The notes under the pieces: generated by a model
What the model was told of the DNA's origin: nothing
Seen by the model: only the letters and a program-made list of their open reading frames with translations
Databases searched by the model: none
Shown: positions 35,080-44,539 of the stretch, in pieces
Layout: each line of letters begins with the position of its first letter
Position numbering within the stretch: position 1 is the stretch's first letter
Source of the DNA: Paraburkholderia tagetis
GTDB taxonomy: Bacteria > Pseudomonadota > Gammaproteobacteria > Burkholderiales > Burkholderiaceae
NCBI RefSeq assembly: GCF_022213065.1
Contig: NZ_JAKLJA010000001.1
Location: 310,001 to 374,000, forward strand
Direction: 5' to 3'
DNA: 64,000 bases
Program-made: the position numbers and the translations under genes

Positions 35080-36126
35080 TCAGGTACGCGCCGAGCCGCG
35101 CTGGCGATAGCGGTCGAGCGCCACGGCGCCCACGATCACGAGGCCCTTGATGATGTATTGCCAGATGTCCGAGACGCCCAGCAGCACGAGGCCGTTCGAG
35201 AGCACCGCGATGATGAGCGCGCCGATCAGCGTGCCGACGATCGAGCCCACGCCGCCCACGAAGCTCGTGCCGCCCAGGATCACCGCCGCGATCGCGTCGA
35301 GTTCGTATGACTGGCCGAGTTGCAGGCCGTTCGCGGCGTAAAGGCGTGCAGCCGACATCACCGCGCCGAGGCCGGCGAGCAGGCCCGAGGCGGCATAGAC
35401 GAACATCTCGATGCCCCAGACCTTGATGCCCGAGAGGCGCGCCGCTTCGGGGTTGCCGCCCACCGAGTAGATATGCAGGCCGAGCACCGTGCGGCGCAGC
35501 ACGAACCACGAGATGCCCACCACCACGAGCGCGATGATCACGAGCCAGGGCACACCGAACAGCGTGCCGTTGCCGATGAAGGCGAACGAGAGTTGCGGGT
35601 TGAAGAGGGTGGTGTCGTGGCCCATCAGACGCGCGATGCCGCGTACCGCCGTGAGCGAGCCGAGCGTGACGATGAAAGGCGGCAGGCGCAGGATCGAGAT
35701 CAGCGCGCCGTTGATGACGCCAAAGCCCAGGCCCACGCCCAGCGCGGCGGGAATGCCGAGCCAGCCCCAGCCCGTGATGGTCGAGCAGAGCATGGCCGCG
35801 ACCGCCGATGCGGCGAGGATCGAGCCCACCGAGAGATCGATCCCGCCCGTGAGGATCACGAAGGTCATGCCGGCGGCGAGCACGATATTGATCGAGGCCT
35901 GCTGCGTGACGATCGAGAGATTCTGGAACGTGGCGAAGCCGTCGGTCAGGAAGCCGAAGCCGATGCACAGCAGCACGAGCACGGGCAGCATGCCCGCCGT
36001 GCGCATGATGGACTTCATGCGTGCGCGATGGCCGTCGATTGCCGTGCTGCCGGAAGTGGGCTGCGTGGATTGCGTGGGCTGGGCGGGCGACGCTGCAACG
36101 CCATGGCGGGGAAGACTGCTTTTCAT
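35080..36126 (-). CDS. Ribose-type ABC transporter, permease
   Basis: 348 residues, RbsC family, 8-10 membrane helices. N-terminal 35 residues are a low-complexity cytosolic tail (PAQPTQSTQPTSGST). Family signature segments: GMTFVILTGGIDLSVGSILA, INGALISILRLPPFIVTLGS, GNPEAARLSGI with the EAA-like loop, and AVILGGTSFVGGVGSIVGTL. AGGAG lies before ATG 36126. Sits 121 bases before the binding-protein gene and 78 after the ATPase gene. Confidence 0.93.
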   Translation of the reverse strand: MKSSLPRHGVAASPAQPTQSTQPTSGSTAIDGHRARMKSIMRTAGMLPVLVLLCIGFGFLTDGFATFQNLSIVTQQASINIVLAAGMTFVILTGGIDLSVGSILAASAVAAMLCSTITGWGWLGIPAALGVGLGFGVINGALISILRLPPFIVTLGSLTAVRGIARLMGHDTTLFNPQLSFAFIGNGTLFGVPWLVIIALVVVGISWFVLRRTVLGLHIYSVGGNPEAARLSGIKVWGIEMFVYAASGLLAGLGAVMSAARLYAANGLQLGQSYELDAIAAVILGGTSFVGGVGSIVGTLIGALIIAVLSNGLVLLGVSDIWQYIIKGLVIVGAVALDRYRQRGSART

Positions 36127-36204
36127 GATGTCGTGCTCCTCAATATCTCTTCGACTGGTGCGTCAACAGGTACGTCAACGGGTGCATCAGCGGGTGTGTC
36201 AAAT
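36127..36204 (-). repeat. Degenerate 12-bp repeats between ATPase and permease genes
   Basis: Imperfect copies of GGTGCGTCAACA (36157-36200: GGTGCGTCAACA, GGTACGTCAACG, GGTGCATCAGCG, GGTGTGTCAAAT) fill the spacer. No gene. Confidence 0.75.
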
Positions 36205-37758
36205 TCAGGCGGCCTCGTCCAGCGCGCCTTGCGAGCCGGTGGCGAGTTCGATGATGGCTTCCTGCGTGATGGGCTTGCCCGTATAACCACCCAGTGCTCC
36301 GGCGAATACGCCCTCGCGCATCACGAGCACGCGGTCGGCCACGCCGATGATCTCGGGCAGTTCGCTCGAAATCACAATGATGCCCACGCCGGTTTTGGCA
36401 AGCTCGTTGATGATGCGGTAGATCTCCGACTTCGCGCCGATGTCCACACCGCGCGTCGGCTCGTCGAGGATCAGCACGCGCGGCTTCGTTTCCAGCAGGC
36501 GCGAGAGCAGCACCTTCTGCTGGTTGCCGCCCGAAAGCGCGCCCACGTTCACGCGGGAATTCGGCACGCGAATGGAAAGGGCGCGGATCGAGTCCTTCGC
36601 GCGCGACGAGCCGCGCGCGAGGTCGAGCACGCCGAAGCGCGCGTCGCGTCCGGCCACGGCCACGTTGATGTTGTCGCGCACGCTCATGTCGAGAAAGAGG
36701 CCCTGATGCTTGCGGTCCTCGGTCAGATAGACGAGGCCCGCTTCGATGGCGTCGCGCGGCCCGTGCACGGTGAGCGTGCGCCCGTCGATGGCGATATCGC
36801 CGCGCGCACGCGGCTCCGCGCCGAAGATCAGACGCGCGAGCTCGGTGCGGCCCGCGCCCACGAGGCCCGCGATGCCGAGCACTTCGCCCGCATGCAGATC
36901 GAGGCTGCAACCGCGCACGCGGTTGTGATCGGCCACATCGCGCACGGTGAGCACCACCTTGCCCGGATCGTAAGGGGCGTGCTCTTTTTTGTAGAACCCC
37001 GAAATATCGCGGCCCACCATCATGCTCACGAGGCTTTCTGCGTTGAGCGCGTCGCGCATCAGCGTGCCCACGTAGCTGCCGTCGCGCAGCACGGAAACGC
37101 GGTCGGATAGCTCGTAGATCTCGGCCATGCGGTGGCTGATATAGATGATCGCGAGACCTTCCTCGCGCAACTGGCGGATGAGCTTGAAGAGGCGCTCGGT
37201 CTCGCGCGAGGAGAGCGGCGTGGTGGGCTCGTCCATCACGATGATGCGCGCGTCGCTATGCACGGCGCGGGCGATCTCCACCAACTGGCGCTCGGCGATG
37301 GAGAGCGAGCCCACCAGCGTCGTGGGCCCGAAGGTGGCGCCCAGGCGCTTGAGCACGTCTTCGCAGCCGCGCTCCATGGCGGCGCGGTCGACCATGCCGA
37401 AGCGGCGGCCGCCACGGCGCAACTCGCGGCCCGCGTGAATGTTCTCGGCAACGGAAAGATTCGGCGCGAGGCTCAGTTCCTGGTAGATCACGGCCACGCC
37501 CAGTTCACGCGCGGCGAGCGGGCCGTCGATCACGACCGTCTTGCCGTCGATCACGATCTCGCCACCAGGATCGGCCTGATAGGCGCCCGAGAGAATCTTC
37601 ATGAGGGTGGATTTGCCCGCACCGTTCTCGCCCATCAGCGAATGCACTTCGCCGGGCCAGACCGAGAGGCGCACCTTGTCGAGCGCGCGCACGCCGGGAA
37701 ACGTCTTGCTGATGCCCCGCATTTCCAGCAGCGGGGGCGTCGATTCAGAGCGCGACAT
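36205..37758 (-). CDS. Ribose-type ABC transporter, ATPase
   Basis: 517 residues, two fused ATPase halves as in RbsA/MglA. First half: Walker [13 protein letters not shown], signature [14 protein letters not shown], Walker [13 protein letters not shown]. Second half has the degenerate Walker [13 protein letters not shown], intact signature [13 protein letters not shown] and [17 protein letters not shown]. The start overlaps the 3' end of the ROK gene by 14 bases, and GGAGGAG lies upstream, so regulator and transporter are coupled. Confidence 0.95.
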   Translation of the reverse strand: MSRSESTPPLLEMRGISKTFPGVRALDKVRLSVWPGEVHSLMGENGAGKSTLMKILSGAYQADPGGEIVIDGKTVVIDGPLAARELGVAVIYQELSLAPNLSVAENIHAGRELRRGGRRFGMVDRAAMERGCEDVLKRLGATFGPTTLVGSLSIAERQLVEIARAVHSDARIIVMDEPTTPLSSRETERLFKLIRQLREEGLAIIYISHRMAEIYELSDRVSVLRDGSYVGTLMRDALNAESLVSMMVGRDISGFYKKEHAPYDPGKVVLTVRDVADHNRVRGCSLDLHAGEVLGIAGLVGAGRTELARLIFGAEPRARGDIAIDGRTLTVHGPRDAIEAGLVYLTEDRKHQGLFLDMSVRDNINVAVAGRDARFGVLDLARGSSRAKDSIRALSIRVPNSRVNVGALSGGNQQKVLLSRLLETKPRVLILDEPTRGVDIGAKSEIYRIINELAKTGVGIIVISSELPEIIGVADRVLVMREGVFAGALGGYTGKPITQEAIIELATGSQGALDEAA

Positions 37759-39007
37759 GGCTCTCCTCCTGCGCTTGAGCGTAAGTTTGCGCGCCGGCGC
37801 CCATCAGGATGCCCGCACGCGGCGAAAAGTTGAAGAACATAGGCAGCGTCGCGGCGCCCAGCGCACCGGCATCGGGGCCGAAGGTGCCGCGCACCAGCGC
37901 GGGTGTGCCGCGCGCCTCGGGCGCGGTGGCCGCTACGGCCACGCGCAGGCGCTGCATGAGGGTGTCGATGAGGCCCGCGTCCACGTCGGCGTCGAGCACC
38001 ACGGCCGGCACGTCGAGCACGCACAGCGCGGAGCGCAGCGCGGGCGCGAGCGCGTCGATGCAGTCGTCGAGCCATTCCCCAACGGCCGGATGGCCGCGCG
38101 CGATGCACGCTTCGATATCGGCGCGGTTATCCACCTTCTCGCCGTGATACTGCAGATGGCGGCGCAGCGCGATGAGCGAGGCGCGCGAAAGCAGGATGTC
38201 CCATTTGCCGGCCGGCTGGTACGCCGAAGGCAGGGCGCTCGGCGGCACGGGCATCACGGCGAAATCGCCCGCATTGCCCGTGAGACCGCGCACGCAGTCG
38301 CCGCCGATGGCGATGCCGCCGCCAATGGCCGCGCCCAGAAACAGGTAAAGGAAGTCGTCGCGCTGGCGCCCGCAGCCGTAGAAGATTTCGGCGATGGCGG
38401 CGGCGTTGCCGTCGTTCTCGCTGAACACCGGCAACCCGAGCGCGCGGCCCAGCTCGCCCGCGAAATCGACGTCGCTCCACACACGGAACGCTTGCGCGGG
38501 CAGGCCCAGCTCGCGCAGCCAGCTACCGAGGTTGTACGGCTGTGCCACGCCAATGCCGGCGAGACGGCTGCGCTCTGATTTATCAAGCAATCCTGAGAGT
38601 TCGCGGATGTCCTGCTGGACGATTTCCTGCACGACGGCGGGTTGCGGCAGCAGCATGTCGTGCGAGCGGCGGCCGATCATCTGGCCCGCGAAGTCCACGA
38701 GCACGGTTTCGATGTTGGTCCGGTCGAGGCGCACGCCGATGGCGAACGCGCCGCGCGGCGCGAGGCGCAGCAGCGAAGCGGGCTGGCCGCGTCCGCCGTC
38801 CAGGCGCCGCCCGCTCACCTCGATCAGGCCGTTTTCCGTGAGCGAGGTGATGATGCTGCCCACGGCCGTGCTGGTGAGATTCGCCAGGCGAGCGAGATCG
38901 GCCTTCGAGGCTTCGCCGGCACGCCGCAGCGCCTGCAACAGCAGGCGTTCGTTGAAGCGGCGGACATTGGCCGAGTTGCTGCCCTGGCCGACATGCGGAC
39001 TTCTCAC
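37745..39007 (-). CDS. ROK family transcriptional repressor
   Basis: 420 residues. Winged-helix DNA-binding domain (about 15-75: [35 protein letters not shown]) followed by a ROK sugar-kinase-like domain ([54 protein letters not shown]). The usual zinc motif CGxxGCxE is missing: after [11 protein letters not shown] comes a Pro/Ser stretch. Starts with GTG at 39007, supported by GGAGGAG seven bases upstream. Probably represses the transporter in the absence of its sugar, through the palindrome at 39055-39079. Confidence 0.9.
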   Translation of the reverse strand: MRSPHVGQGSNSANVRRFNERLLLQALRRAGEASKADLARLANLTSTAVGSIITSLTENGLIEVSGRRLDGGRGQPASLLRLAPRGAFAIGVRLDRTNIETVLVDFAGQMIGRRSHDMLLPQPAVVQEIVQQDIRELSGLLDKSERSRLAGIGVAQPYNLGSWLRELGLPAQAFRVWSDVDFAGELGRALGLPVFSENDGNAAAIAEIFYGCGRQRDDFLYLFLGAAIGGGIAIGGDCVRGLTGNAGDFAVMPVPPSALPSAYQPAGKWDILLSRASLIALRRHLQYHGEKVDNRADIEACIARGHPAVGEWLDDCIDALAPALRSALCVLDVPAVVLDADVDAGLIDTLMQRLRVAVAATAPEARGTPALVRGTFGPDAGALGAATLPMFFNFSPRAGILMGAGAQTYAQAQEESHVAL

Positions 39008-39310
39008 GCGTCTCCTCCGGTTACGTCAGCGAACGGGTTGGGCTCGCTGCTGACTAAATAAATCAAGTTGATTTATTTAATATCGGAAAGCGTTCCGCGT
39101 CAGCCTGGGGAAATCCCGGTCATCGTGCGGGCATGCGTCTGGCTGGGGCCTGGGCCGCATCCGGCGGGCCATCCGGCGGGTCATGCTTCGCGGCCGTGTT
39201 TTCGGCATTATTCCTGCGATATTCTTTCGTTGGCTTTCATCCGTGCGTGGCGATGTGCTGCGGACGCTGGAATGAACTCGTTGGCTCACTGACACAGGAC
39301 CAGGCACTTC
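39008..39310. other. Divergent promoter region, ROK operon / YciI gene
   Basis: 303 bases. Contains the ROK operator (listed), then GC-rich sequence with a 12-bp direct duplication (CATCCGGCGGGC, CATCCGGCGGGT at 39159-39182) and the leader of the YciI gene. No other gene. Confidence 0.5.
39055..39079. promoter_or_regulatory. 25-bp perfect palindrome, probable ROK operator
   Basis: Half-site TAAATAAATCAA (39055-39066) is repeated in perfect inverted form at 39068-39079 with a single G between. AT-rich in a GC-rich context, 48 bases upstream of the ROK start. NagC/XylR-type regulators bind sites of this style. Binding is inferred. Confidence 0.75.
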
Positions 39311-39664
39311 ATGGCATACATGCTGCTCATTGCCGAGCCGCGCGGCCAGCGCGAGACGCGCTCACAGGCCGAAGGCGAGGCGCTCTACGCGCGCATGCTG
39401 CGCTTCGCCGACGACCTCGCCGCGCGCGGCGTGCTGCTCGATGCGCAATCGCTCGTTTCCGACAAAGAGGCCGCCCGCGTACAGGTGCGCGACGGGCGCG
39501 CGAACGTGCTCGACGGTCCGTTCGCGGAGGCCAAAGAAATGATAGGCGGCTTTTTTCTAATTGATTGCGCAACGCGCGAAGAGGCGCTCGCCATTGCGCA
39601 GGAATGCCCGGCAGCGGAATGGGCGAACGTGGAGGTGCGCGAGACTGGCCCGTGCTTTCGCTAG
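39311..39664 (+). CDS. YciI/DGPF family protein, first copy
   Basis: 117 residues. Ferredoxin-like fold with the DGPF signature in NVLDGPFAEAKEMIGGFFLID. Such proteins are typical genomic partners of ECF42 sigma factors, one of which ends this four-gene run. Enzymatic role unknown; often guessed to be a hydrolase or binding protein. It has no strong ribosome site (ACAGGACCAGG before ATG 39311). Confidence 0.88.
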   Translation: MAYMLLIAEPRGQRETRSQAEGEALYARMLRFADDLAARGVLLDAQSLVSDKEAARVQVRDGRANVLDGPFAEAKEMIGGFFLIDCATREEALAIAQECPAAEWANVEVRETGPCFR

Positions 39665-39733
39665 TCGGGCGCGGTCGATCGTCGGGGTTGATCCAGGTAG
39701 TTTCCCTGGGGCGGTAAAAAAATTGTCGGGCGA

Positions 39734-39760
39734 TGTCGATTTGCGTGGGCGTCGCGCGTC
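39734..39760 (+). promoter_or_regulatory. ECF42-type promoter, TGTCGA-N17-CGTC
   Basis: TGTCGA at 39734-39739 and CGTC at 39757-39760, 17 bases apart. This agrees with the consensus I recall for ECF42 sigma factors (TGTCGA at -35, CG[A/T]C at -10). It is 70 bases before the second YciI gene, in an operon that encodes an ECF42-like sigma factor. Confidence 0.6.
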
Positions 39761-39829
39761 GTGTGAATGAGCGTATCGAAACGATGGCGCTTCCTTCACC
39801 CCGCACAGGAACCGAGACAGGAGAAAGCA

Positions 39830-40252
39830 ATGCGATTCATGATCATGGTGCGCGCCAACGCGATGAGCGAATCCGGCGACACACCCGACGACCCGGAGAT
39901 GTTCGCCGAGATGGCCGCCTACCACGAGGAACTGGCCAAGGCGGGCGTGCTGCTCGACGCCTCGGGCCTGCAACCGAGCGCGCGCGGCTTTCGCGTGCGT
40001 TACACCGACGGCAAGCCCGCCATCGTCGATGGTCCATTTACCGAAACGAAGGAATTGATTGCCGGCTATACGCTGATCCAGGTACGCTCGCGCGACGAGG
40101 CGCTCGAATGGGCGCGGCGCTTCCCAGCGCCGTTCGGCAAGCACGCCGACGGCGAGATCGAAGTGCGCCAGCTCTTTGAACTCGACGATTTCGCGCAGTG
40201 CGAGGGCATCGAACGCTTTCGCAAGCTCGAAGTCGGGCGCAACGCCAGGTGA
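39830..40252 (+). CDS. YciI/DGPF family protein, second copy
   Basis: 140 residues. Same fold as the gene before it, with AIVDGPFTETKELIAGYTLIQV. Related but not a recent duplicate; it has a longer C-terminal tail. ATG 39830 follows CAGGAGAAAGCA, a good ribosome site, better than the frame start at 39767. Directly behind the ECF42-type promoter and in line with the VOC and sigma genes. Confidence 0.9.
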   Translation: MRFMIMVRANAMSESGDTPDDPEMFAEMAAYHEELAKAGVLLDASGLQPSARGFRVRYTDGKPAIVDGPFTETKELIAGYTLIQVRSRDEALEWARRFPAPFGKHADGEIEVRQLFELDDFAQCEGIERFRKLEVGRNAR

Positions 40253-40309
40253 GCAAGCCATCCAGTCATTTATCCAGCAATCCGAATCATTTTTCGAAAG
40301 GACACGAAT

Positions 40310-40732
40310 ATGCACAAGCACATTTTCGTCAATCTGGGCGTGCGCGACCTGAAGCGTTCGATGGACTTCTTCGGCAAAGTCGGTTTCACGTTCGAACCGA
40401 AATTCACCAATGACCAGGCCGCCTGCATGGTGATCGGCGAGAACATCTTCGCGATGCTGCTCACCACCGATTTCATGCGCAGCTTCACCGACAAGGCGCT
40501 CGTCGATGCGCGCGAGCAGACCGAAGTGCTCGTGTGCCTTTCGTGCGAGTCGCGCGATGAAGTCAACGCGCTCGTGGATAAGGCGCTGGCGGCGGGCGGC
40601 AGCTCGAAGCGCCCGCCGATGGACTGTGGCGATGCCATGTATGGCCGCAGCTTCGAAGACCCCGACGGCCACATCTGGGAATTGATGTACATGTCGCCGG
40701 AGATGGTCGAGAAGGGCGTGCACGGCTCGTGA
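40310..40732 (+). CDS. VOC/glyoxalase-like protein
   Basis: 140 residues. Single VOC module pair: HIFVNLGVRDLKRSMDFFGKVG, CMVIGENIFAMLLTTDFMRSF, YGRSFEDPDGHIWELMYM. The class is common beside ECF42 and DGPF genes. Metal ligands His (HIFVNL) and Glu (IWELMYM) are kept. Substrate unknown. AAAGGAC precedes ATG 40310 and the stop overlaps the sigma-gene start. Confidence 0.9.
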   Translation: MHKHIFVNLGVRDLKRSMDFFGKVGFTFEPKFTNDQAACMVIGENIFAMLLTTDFMRSFTDKALVDAREQTEVLVCLSCESRDEVNALVDKALAAGGSSKRPPMDCGDAMYGRSFEDPDGHIWELMYMSPEMVEKGVHGS

Positions 40733-42084
40733 TGCACGAGGACGGTCGCGCGGGTCACTCAGGTCAGGAGGGCCCGGCAGACAGCGACGAAGCGGGCCGG
40801 GCCGCGACACATCGCGCGATTGCCGCGGTCTGGCGCATCGAATCCGCCAAGGTGATCGCCCACGCCGCGCGCCTGCTGGGCGACGTGGGACTCGCCGAGG
40901 ATGCCGCACAGGACGCACTGGTTGCCGCGCTCGAAAGCTGGCCCGCGAGCGGCATCCCCGCCAACCCGGGAGCATGGCTCATGACCGCCGCGAAGCACCG
41001 CGCGCTCGACCGCATGCGGCGGGCCGCCTCGCATGCGCGCGCGCACGAAGCGCTGGGCGCCGACCTCGAAGCGCTCGAAGCGCACTTCGCGCCCGATTTC
41101 GTCGAGGCGCTGGACGCCGCGCGTGAAGACGATATCGGCGACGACCTGCTGCGGCTGCTCTTCGTGGCCAGTCATCCGGTGCTGCCGCGCGAGGGCCGCG
41201 TGGCGCTCACGTTGCGATTGCTGGGCGGGCTGACCACGGCGGAGATCGCGCGTGCATTTCTGGTTGCCGAGGCCACCGTTGCGCAGCGCATCGTGCGCGC
41301 GAAGCGCACGCTGGCGGAAGCGAAAGTGCCGTTCGAGGTGCCGGACAAGGCCGCGCGCGCGGCGCGGCTTGCTTCGGTGTTCGAAGTGATTTATCTGATC
41401 TTCAACGAGGGCTATGCGGCGACGGCCGGTGCGGACTGGATGCGGCCGGCGCTCTGTGAAGAAGCGCTGCGTCTCGCCCGCATGCTGGCCGAACTGGCGC
41501 CCGAGGAATCCGAAGCGCATGGGCTCGCCGCGCTGCTGGAGTTGCAGGCGTCGCGGTTGCCCGCGCGGGTGGACCGGCAAGGTCGCGCGGTGTTGCTCGC
41601 CGACCAGGATCGCGCGCGCTGGGACGCACTGCTGATTCGCCGTGGCCTGGCTGCGCTCGCGCGCGCTGAGCAGTGTGCGGGGCTGGCGGTGGGGGAATCC
41701 GCCGCGCTCGGGTCCTATGCGTTGCAAGCCGCGCTTGCCGCGTGCCACGCGCGCGCACCAAGCACGCAGGAAACCGACTGGGCGCGCATCGTCGCGCTCT
41801 ACGACGCGCTCCTGCGCATCGCCCCGTCACCCGTGGTGCAACTCAATCGCGCCGTGGCGGTGAGCATGGCTGATGGACCGCAAGCGGCGCTCGCTATCGT
41901 CGACGTGCTGTGCGAGGAGCCCAGCTTGCGCCACTATCCCTGGCTGCCGGCCACGCGCGGCGATCTGCTCGAGAAGCTGGGTCGCGCGAACGAGGCGCGT
42001 GTCGAATTCGAGCGCGCCGCCGCGCTCACGCAGAACGCGCGCGACCGCGAAGTGCTGCTCGAGCGGGCCGCAGCTTCACATTAA
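40732..42084 (+). CDS. ECF42-type RNA polymerase sigma factor with long C-terminal extension
   Basis: 450 residues. Sigma regions 2 and 4 (KVIAHAARLLGDVGLAEDAAQDALVAAL; LTLRLLGGLTTAEIARAFLVAEATVAQRIVRAK) followed by a ~230-residue helical extension with IYLIFNEGYAATAGADW, ARIVALYDALLRIAPSPVVQLNRAVAVSM and LPATRGDLLEKLGRANEARVEFERA. This extension, TPR-like, replaces a classical anti-sigma factor in the ECF41/ECF42 groups. The ATG at 40732 overlaps the VOC stop (TGATG); a GTG three bases earlier is the alternative. Clustered with two DGPF genes, the known ECF42 partnership. Confidence 0.92.
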   Translation: MHEDGRAGHSGQEGPADSDEAGRAATHRAIAAVWRIESAKVIAHAARLLGDVGLAEDAAQDALVAALESWPASGIPANPGAWLMTAAKHRALDRMRRAASHARAHEALGADLEALEAHFAPDFVEALDAAREDDIGDDLLRLLFVASHPVLPREGRVALTLRLLGGLTTAEIARAFLVAEATVAQRIVRAKRTLAEAKVPFEVPDKAARAARLASVFEVIYLIFNEGYAATAGADWMRPALCEEALRLARMLAELAPEESEAHGLAALLELQASRLPARVDRQGRAVLLADQDRARWDALLIRRGLAALARAEQCAGLAVGESAALGSYALQAALAACHARAPSTQETDWARIVALYDALLRIAPSPVVQLNRAVAVSMADGPQAALAIVDVLCEEPSLRHYPWLPATRGDLLEKLGRANEARVEFERAAALTQNARDREVLLERAAASH

Positions 42085-42734
42085 ACATTACGCGGCGCGA
42101 TACGCTCACCCGGCATCAACGCATACGGGTCTTTCCAGCCCGGCAGATTCGCGATCCGCTCCGCCCAGCGGGCGATATTCGGGTAAGTCGTCGGCAGATC
42201 GAAGCCGGTTTCCTCGGCCGGATAGAACGCATACCCCGCAAGCGAAAGATCCGCGATAGTAGGCCGTTTCCCGACGATATATGCGTTCTGCGCGAGATGT
42301 TTATCGACAATCGAATACGCCGCTTCAGTCCGACCCATCAGGTATTTCTGGACTTCGGGATGTGGCGCCGGCGTGGCGAAGCAGCGGAAATAGCGGTAGG
42401 TGGCGAGATAGCTGGTGAACTTGTGGTTATCGAACAGGATCCAGCGCAGGATCTCGCGCTTCTCGTCCTCGCTTTGCGCGCCGAACGTGCCGAGCCGGTC
42501 CGCGAGATAGTCGAGGATGACGCCGGATTGCGTCAGCCGGTTGCCCTCATGTTCGAGAACCGGCACCTCGCCCATTTCGTTGACGTCGCCGCGCCATTCC
42601 TGCCCGCGCGTTTGTCCGTGGAAGAAGTCGACGAACACCGGTTCCCAGTCCACGCCGGAGCAGGCGAGCATCAGCGCCGCTTTGTAAGCGTTGCCGGATT
42701 GCGCGAAGCAGTGCAGTTTGTATTCCTTGCTCAT
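42081..42734 (-). CDS. Glutathione S-transferase family protein
   Basis: 217 residues. Thioredoxin-like N-terminal half with KLHCFAQSGNAYKAALML and GEVPVLEHEGNRLTQSGVILDYLADRLG (the cis-Pro and Ser of the glutathione site), then the helical half with IVGKRPTIADLSLAGYAFYP. ATG 42734 chosen because the fold begins at MSKEYKLHCF. Its stop overlaps the sigma-gene stop by a few bases on the other strand, so the two genes are convergent with no spacer. Substrate unknown. Confidence 0.92.
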   Translation of the reverse strand: MSKEYKLHCFAQSGNAYKAALMLACSGVDWEPVFVDFFHGQTRGQEWRGDVNEMGEVPVLEHEGNRLTQSGVILDYLADRLGTFGAQSEDEKREILRWILFDNHKFTSYLATYRYFRCFATPAPHPEVQKYLMGRTEAAYSIVDKHLAQNAYIVGKRPTIADLSLAGYAFYPAEETGFDLPTTYPNIARWAERIANLPGWKDPYALMPGERIAPRNV

Positions 42735-42927
42735 GATTGTCCTTTGGGTTGTTCCGTGAGATCTCGATGAACCCGCCGGGGACGCTGCCCCGGGGCTGCC
42801 GGTGTGGCAGCGTAGCACCAAACTGTGAGCAAACTTGTGAGCAAACTGCGCGCCGCGCCGGCAGCGACATTCGATGAGCGAGGCGCGGTGCGCACGGCGT
42901 GCGTCCGCGTTCGCTTCGCGCGCGGCG

Positions 42928-44289
42928 TCAGGCCAGCTCGACGCGCTTGATCTCCTTGACGATCACGAGATAGCTCAGCACGGTGATCACCGCGTTGACG
43001 CCCACGAAGGCGAGCGCGCCGTCGAACGAGCCCGTCTTCGCCACGAGGTAGCCGATCACGATGGGCGTGACGATGCCCGCCGCGTTGCCGAACATGTTGA
43101 AGATCGAGCCCGAAAGGCCGATGGCTTCCTTCGGCGCGGTGTCGGCGACCACGGCCCAGCCGAGTGCGCCCACGCCCTTGCCGAAGAACGCGAGCGACAT
43201 CAGCGCCACCACGAGCCAGTCGCTGTGCACATAGTTGCAGCCGACGATGCAGGCCGAAAGCGCCATGCCGCCCACGATCGGCACCTTGCGCGCCACGGTA
43301 AGCGAAAGGCCGCTGCGAATGAGGGCATCGGAGATCACACCGCCCAGCACGCCGCCGAGAAAGCCGCAGATCGCGGGCAGCGAGGCCACCAGGCCCGCAT
43401 GCAGGATCGTCATGCCGCGCGCCTGCACGAGGTAGATGGGAAACCACGTGAGAAAGAAGTACGTGAGCACGTTGATGCAGAACTGCGCGAGATAGACGCC
43501 CACCAGCATGCGGTTCGTGAGCAACTGGCGCACGCGATGCCAGCCCTCGCTGGCGGGGCGCTCGCCGCGCCCGTGGGCCACGCGGGCCGCGTGGGTCTGA
43601 TGGCCGTTCACGAGGCCGCCGCCTTGCTCGATGTATTCGAGTTCCTGACGGTTCACATGCGGATGGCTGGCGGGATGCTTCATGACCTTGAGCCACACGA
43701 GTGCGAGCACGAGGCCGCCCAGGCCCATCATGAGATACACGTGATGCCAGCCCCAGGCGTGCGTGACCCACGCCATGAGCGGCGTGAAGACCACGGCCGC
43801 GAAGTACTGTGCCGAATTGAAGATGGCCGACGCGGTGCCGCGCTCGTGGGTCGGGAACCAGCTCGCGACCACTTTCGCGTTGGCTGGAAAGGCGGGCGAT
43901 TCCGCGGCGCCCATCGCGAAGCGCAGCACGAACAGCGCGGTGACGGCGGCGGCTGTGCTGCCGAGCACGCCAATCGCGCTTTGCAGCAGCGTGAAGAGCG
44001 ACCAGAAGAAGATGCTGGTGGCGTAGACGCGGCGTGCGCCGAAGCGGTCGAGAATCCAGCCCGCGGGCACCTGCGAGAGCACATAGGCCCAACTGAATGC
44101 CGAGAAGATGTAGCCCATGCGGATGGCGTCGAAGCCGAACTCCGCGCGCATCGCGGAGCCCGTGACCGAGAGCGTCGCGCGGTCCGCGTAGTTGAGCGTC
44201 GTGATGACGAAGATCAGTGCGAGGATGACGTAACGGACCTTCGTGCGCGTCGCGACATCGGCCGGGGTTGCGGTGCGGCTCAACGGCAT
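42928..44289 (-). CDS. MFS transporter, sugar-acid (glucarate/galactarate-type) carrier
   Basis: 453 residues, 12 membrane helices. ACS-family signature FVITTLNYADRATLSVTGSAM, DRFGARRVYATSIFFWS and the ESPAFPANAKVVASWFPTHERG motif, close to GudP/GarP. Lies divergent from a lactonase gene, with a GntR-style operator between, which fits transport of an aldonic or aldaric acid. AAGG precedes ATG 44289. Substrate remains inference. Confidence 0.88.
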   Translation of the reverse strand: MPLSRTATPADVATRTKVRYVILALIFVITTLNYADRATLSVTGSAMRAEFGFDAIRMGYIFSAFSWAYVLSQVPAGWILDRFGARRVYATSIFFWSLFTLLQSAIGVLGSTAAAVTALFVLRFAMGAAESPAFPANAKVVASWFPTHERGTASAIFNSAQYFAAVVFTPLMAWVTHAWGWHHVYLMMGLGGLVLALVWLKVMKHPASHPHVNRQELEYIEQGGGLVNGHQTHAARVAHGRGERPASEGWHRVRQLLTNRMLVGVYLAQFCINVLTYFFLTWFPIYLVQARGMTILHAGLVASLPAICGFLGGVLGGVISDALIRSGLSLTVARKVPIVGGMALSACIVGCNYVHSDWLVVALMSLAFFGKGVGALGWAVVADTAPKEAIGLSGSIFNMFGNAAGIVTPIVIGYLVAKTGSFDGALAFVGVNAVITVLSYLVIVKEIKRVELA

Positions 44290-44362
44290 GGGAATTGACC
44301 TTGGTAGCTGAAGGGAAGTGAGCGGAAGCGGATGAATGGCCGGGTTGTTCGCCTTATGTTGT

Positions 44363-44372
44363 AAGACGTCTT
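44363..44372. promoter_or_regulatory. Palindrome AAGACGTCTT upstream of the MFS gene
   Basis: Perfect 10-bp palindrome in TTGTAAGACGTCTTGTC, 74 bases before the MFS start. Could be a regulator site for the divergent pair; the outer bases are not symmetric. Confidence 0.35.
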
Positions 44373-44485
44373 GTCGGCTTGTTGAGGCGATCCTACAATG
44401 GCGATCGGCCGATAATCAACCCGGTTACGCCCGATATCGCGGAAATTCAGGGTAAACGTGGAATTGCTGCGGCGCGGTGGTTATC

Positions 44486-44503
44486 AAATTGTTTGACAAA
44501 TTT
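44486..44503. promoter_or_regulatory. GntR/FCD-style operator upstream of the lactonase gene
   Basis: AAATTGT (44486-44492), TTG spacer, ACAAATTT (44496-44503): the core TTGT-N3-ACAA is a perfect inverted repeat. FCD-type GntR regulators of acid metabolism bind such cores. Located 37 bases before the lactonase ATG. No GntR gene is in the window. Confidence 0.5.
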
Positions 44504-44539
44504 AGGGCGCGGCCGAGGCAACAGGAGACGAAGGACAAC

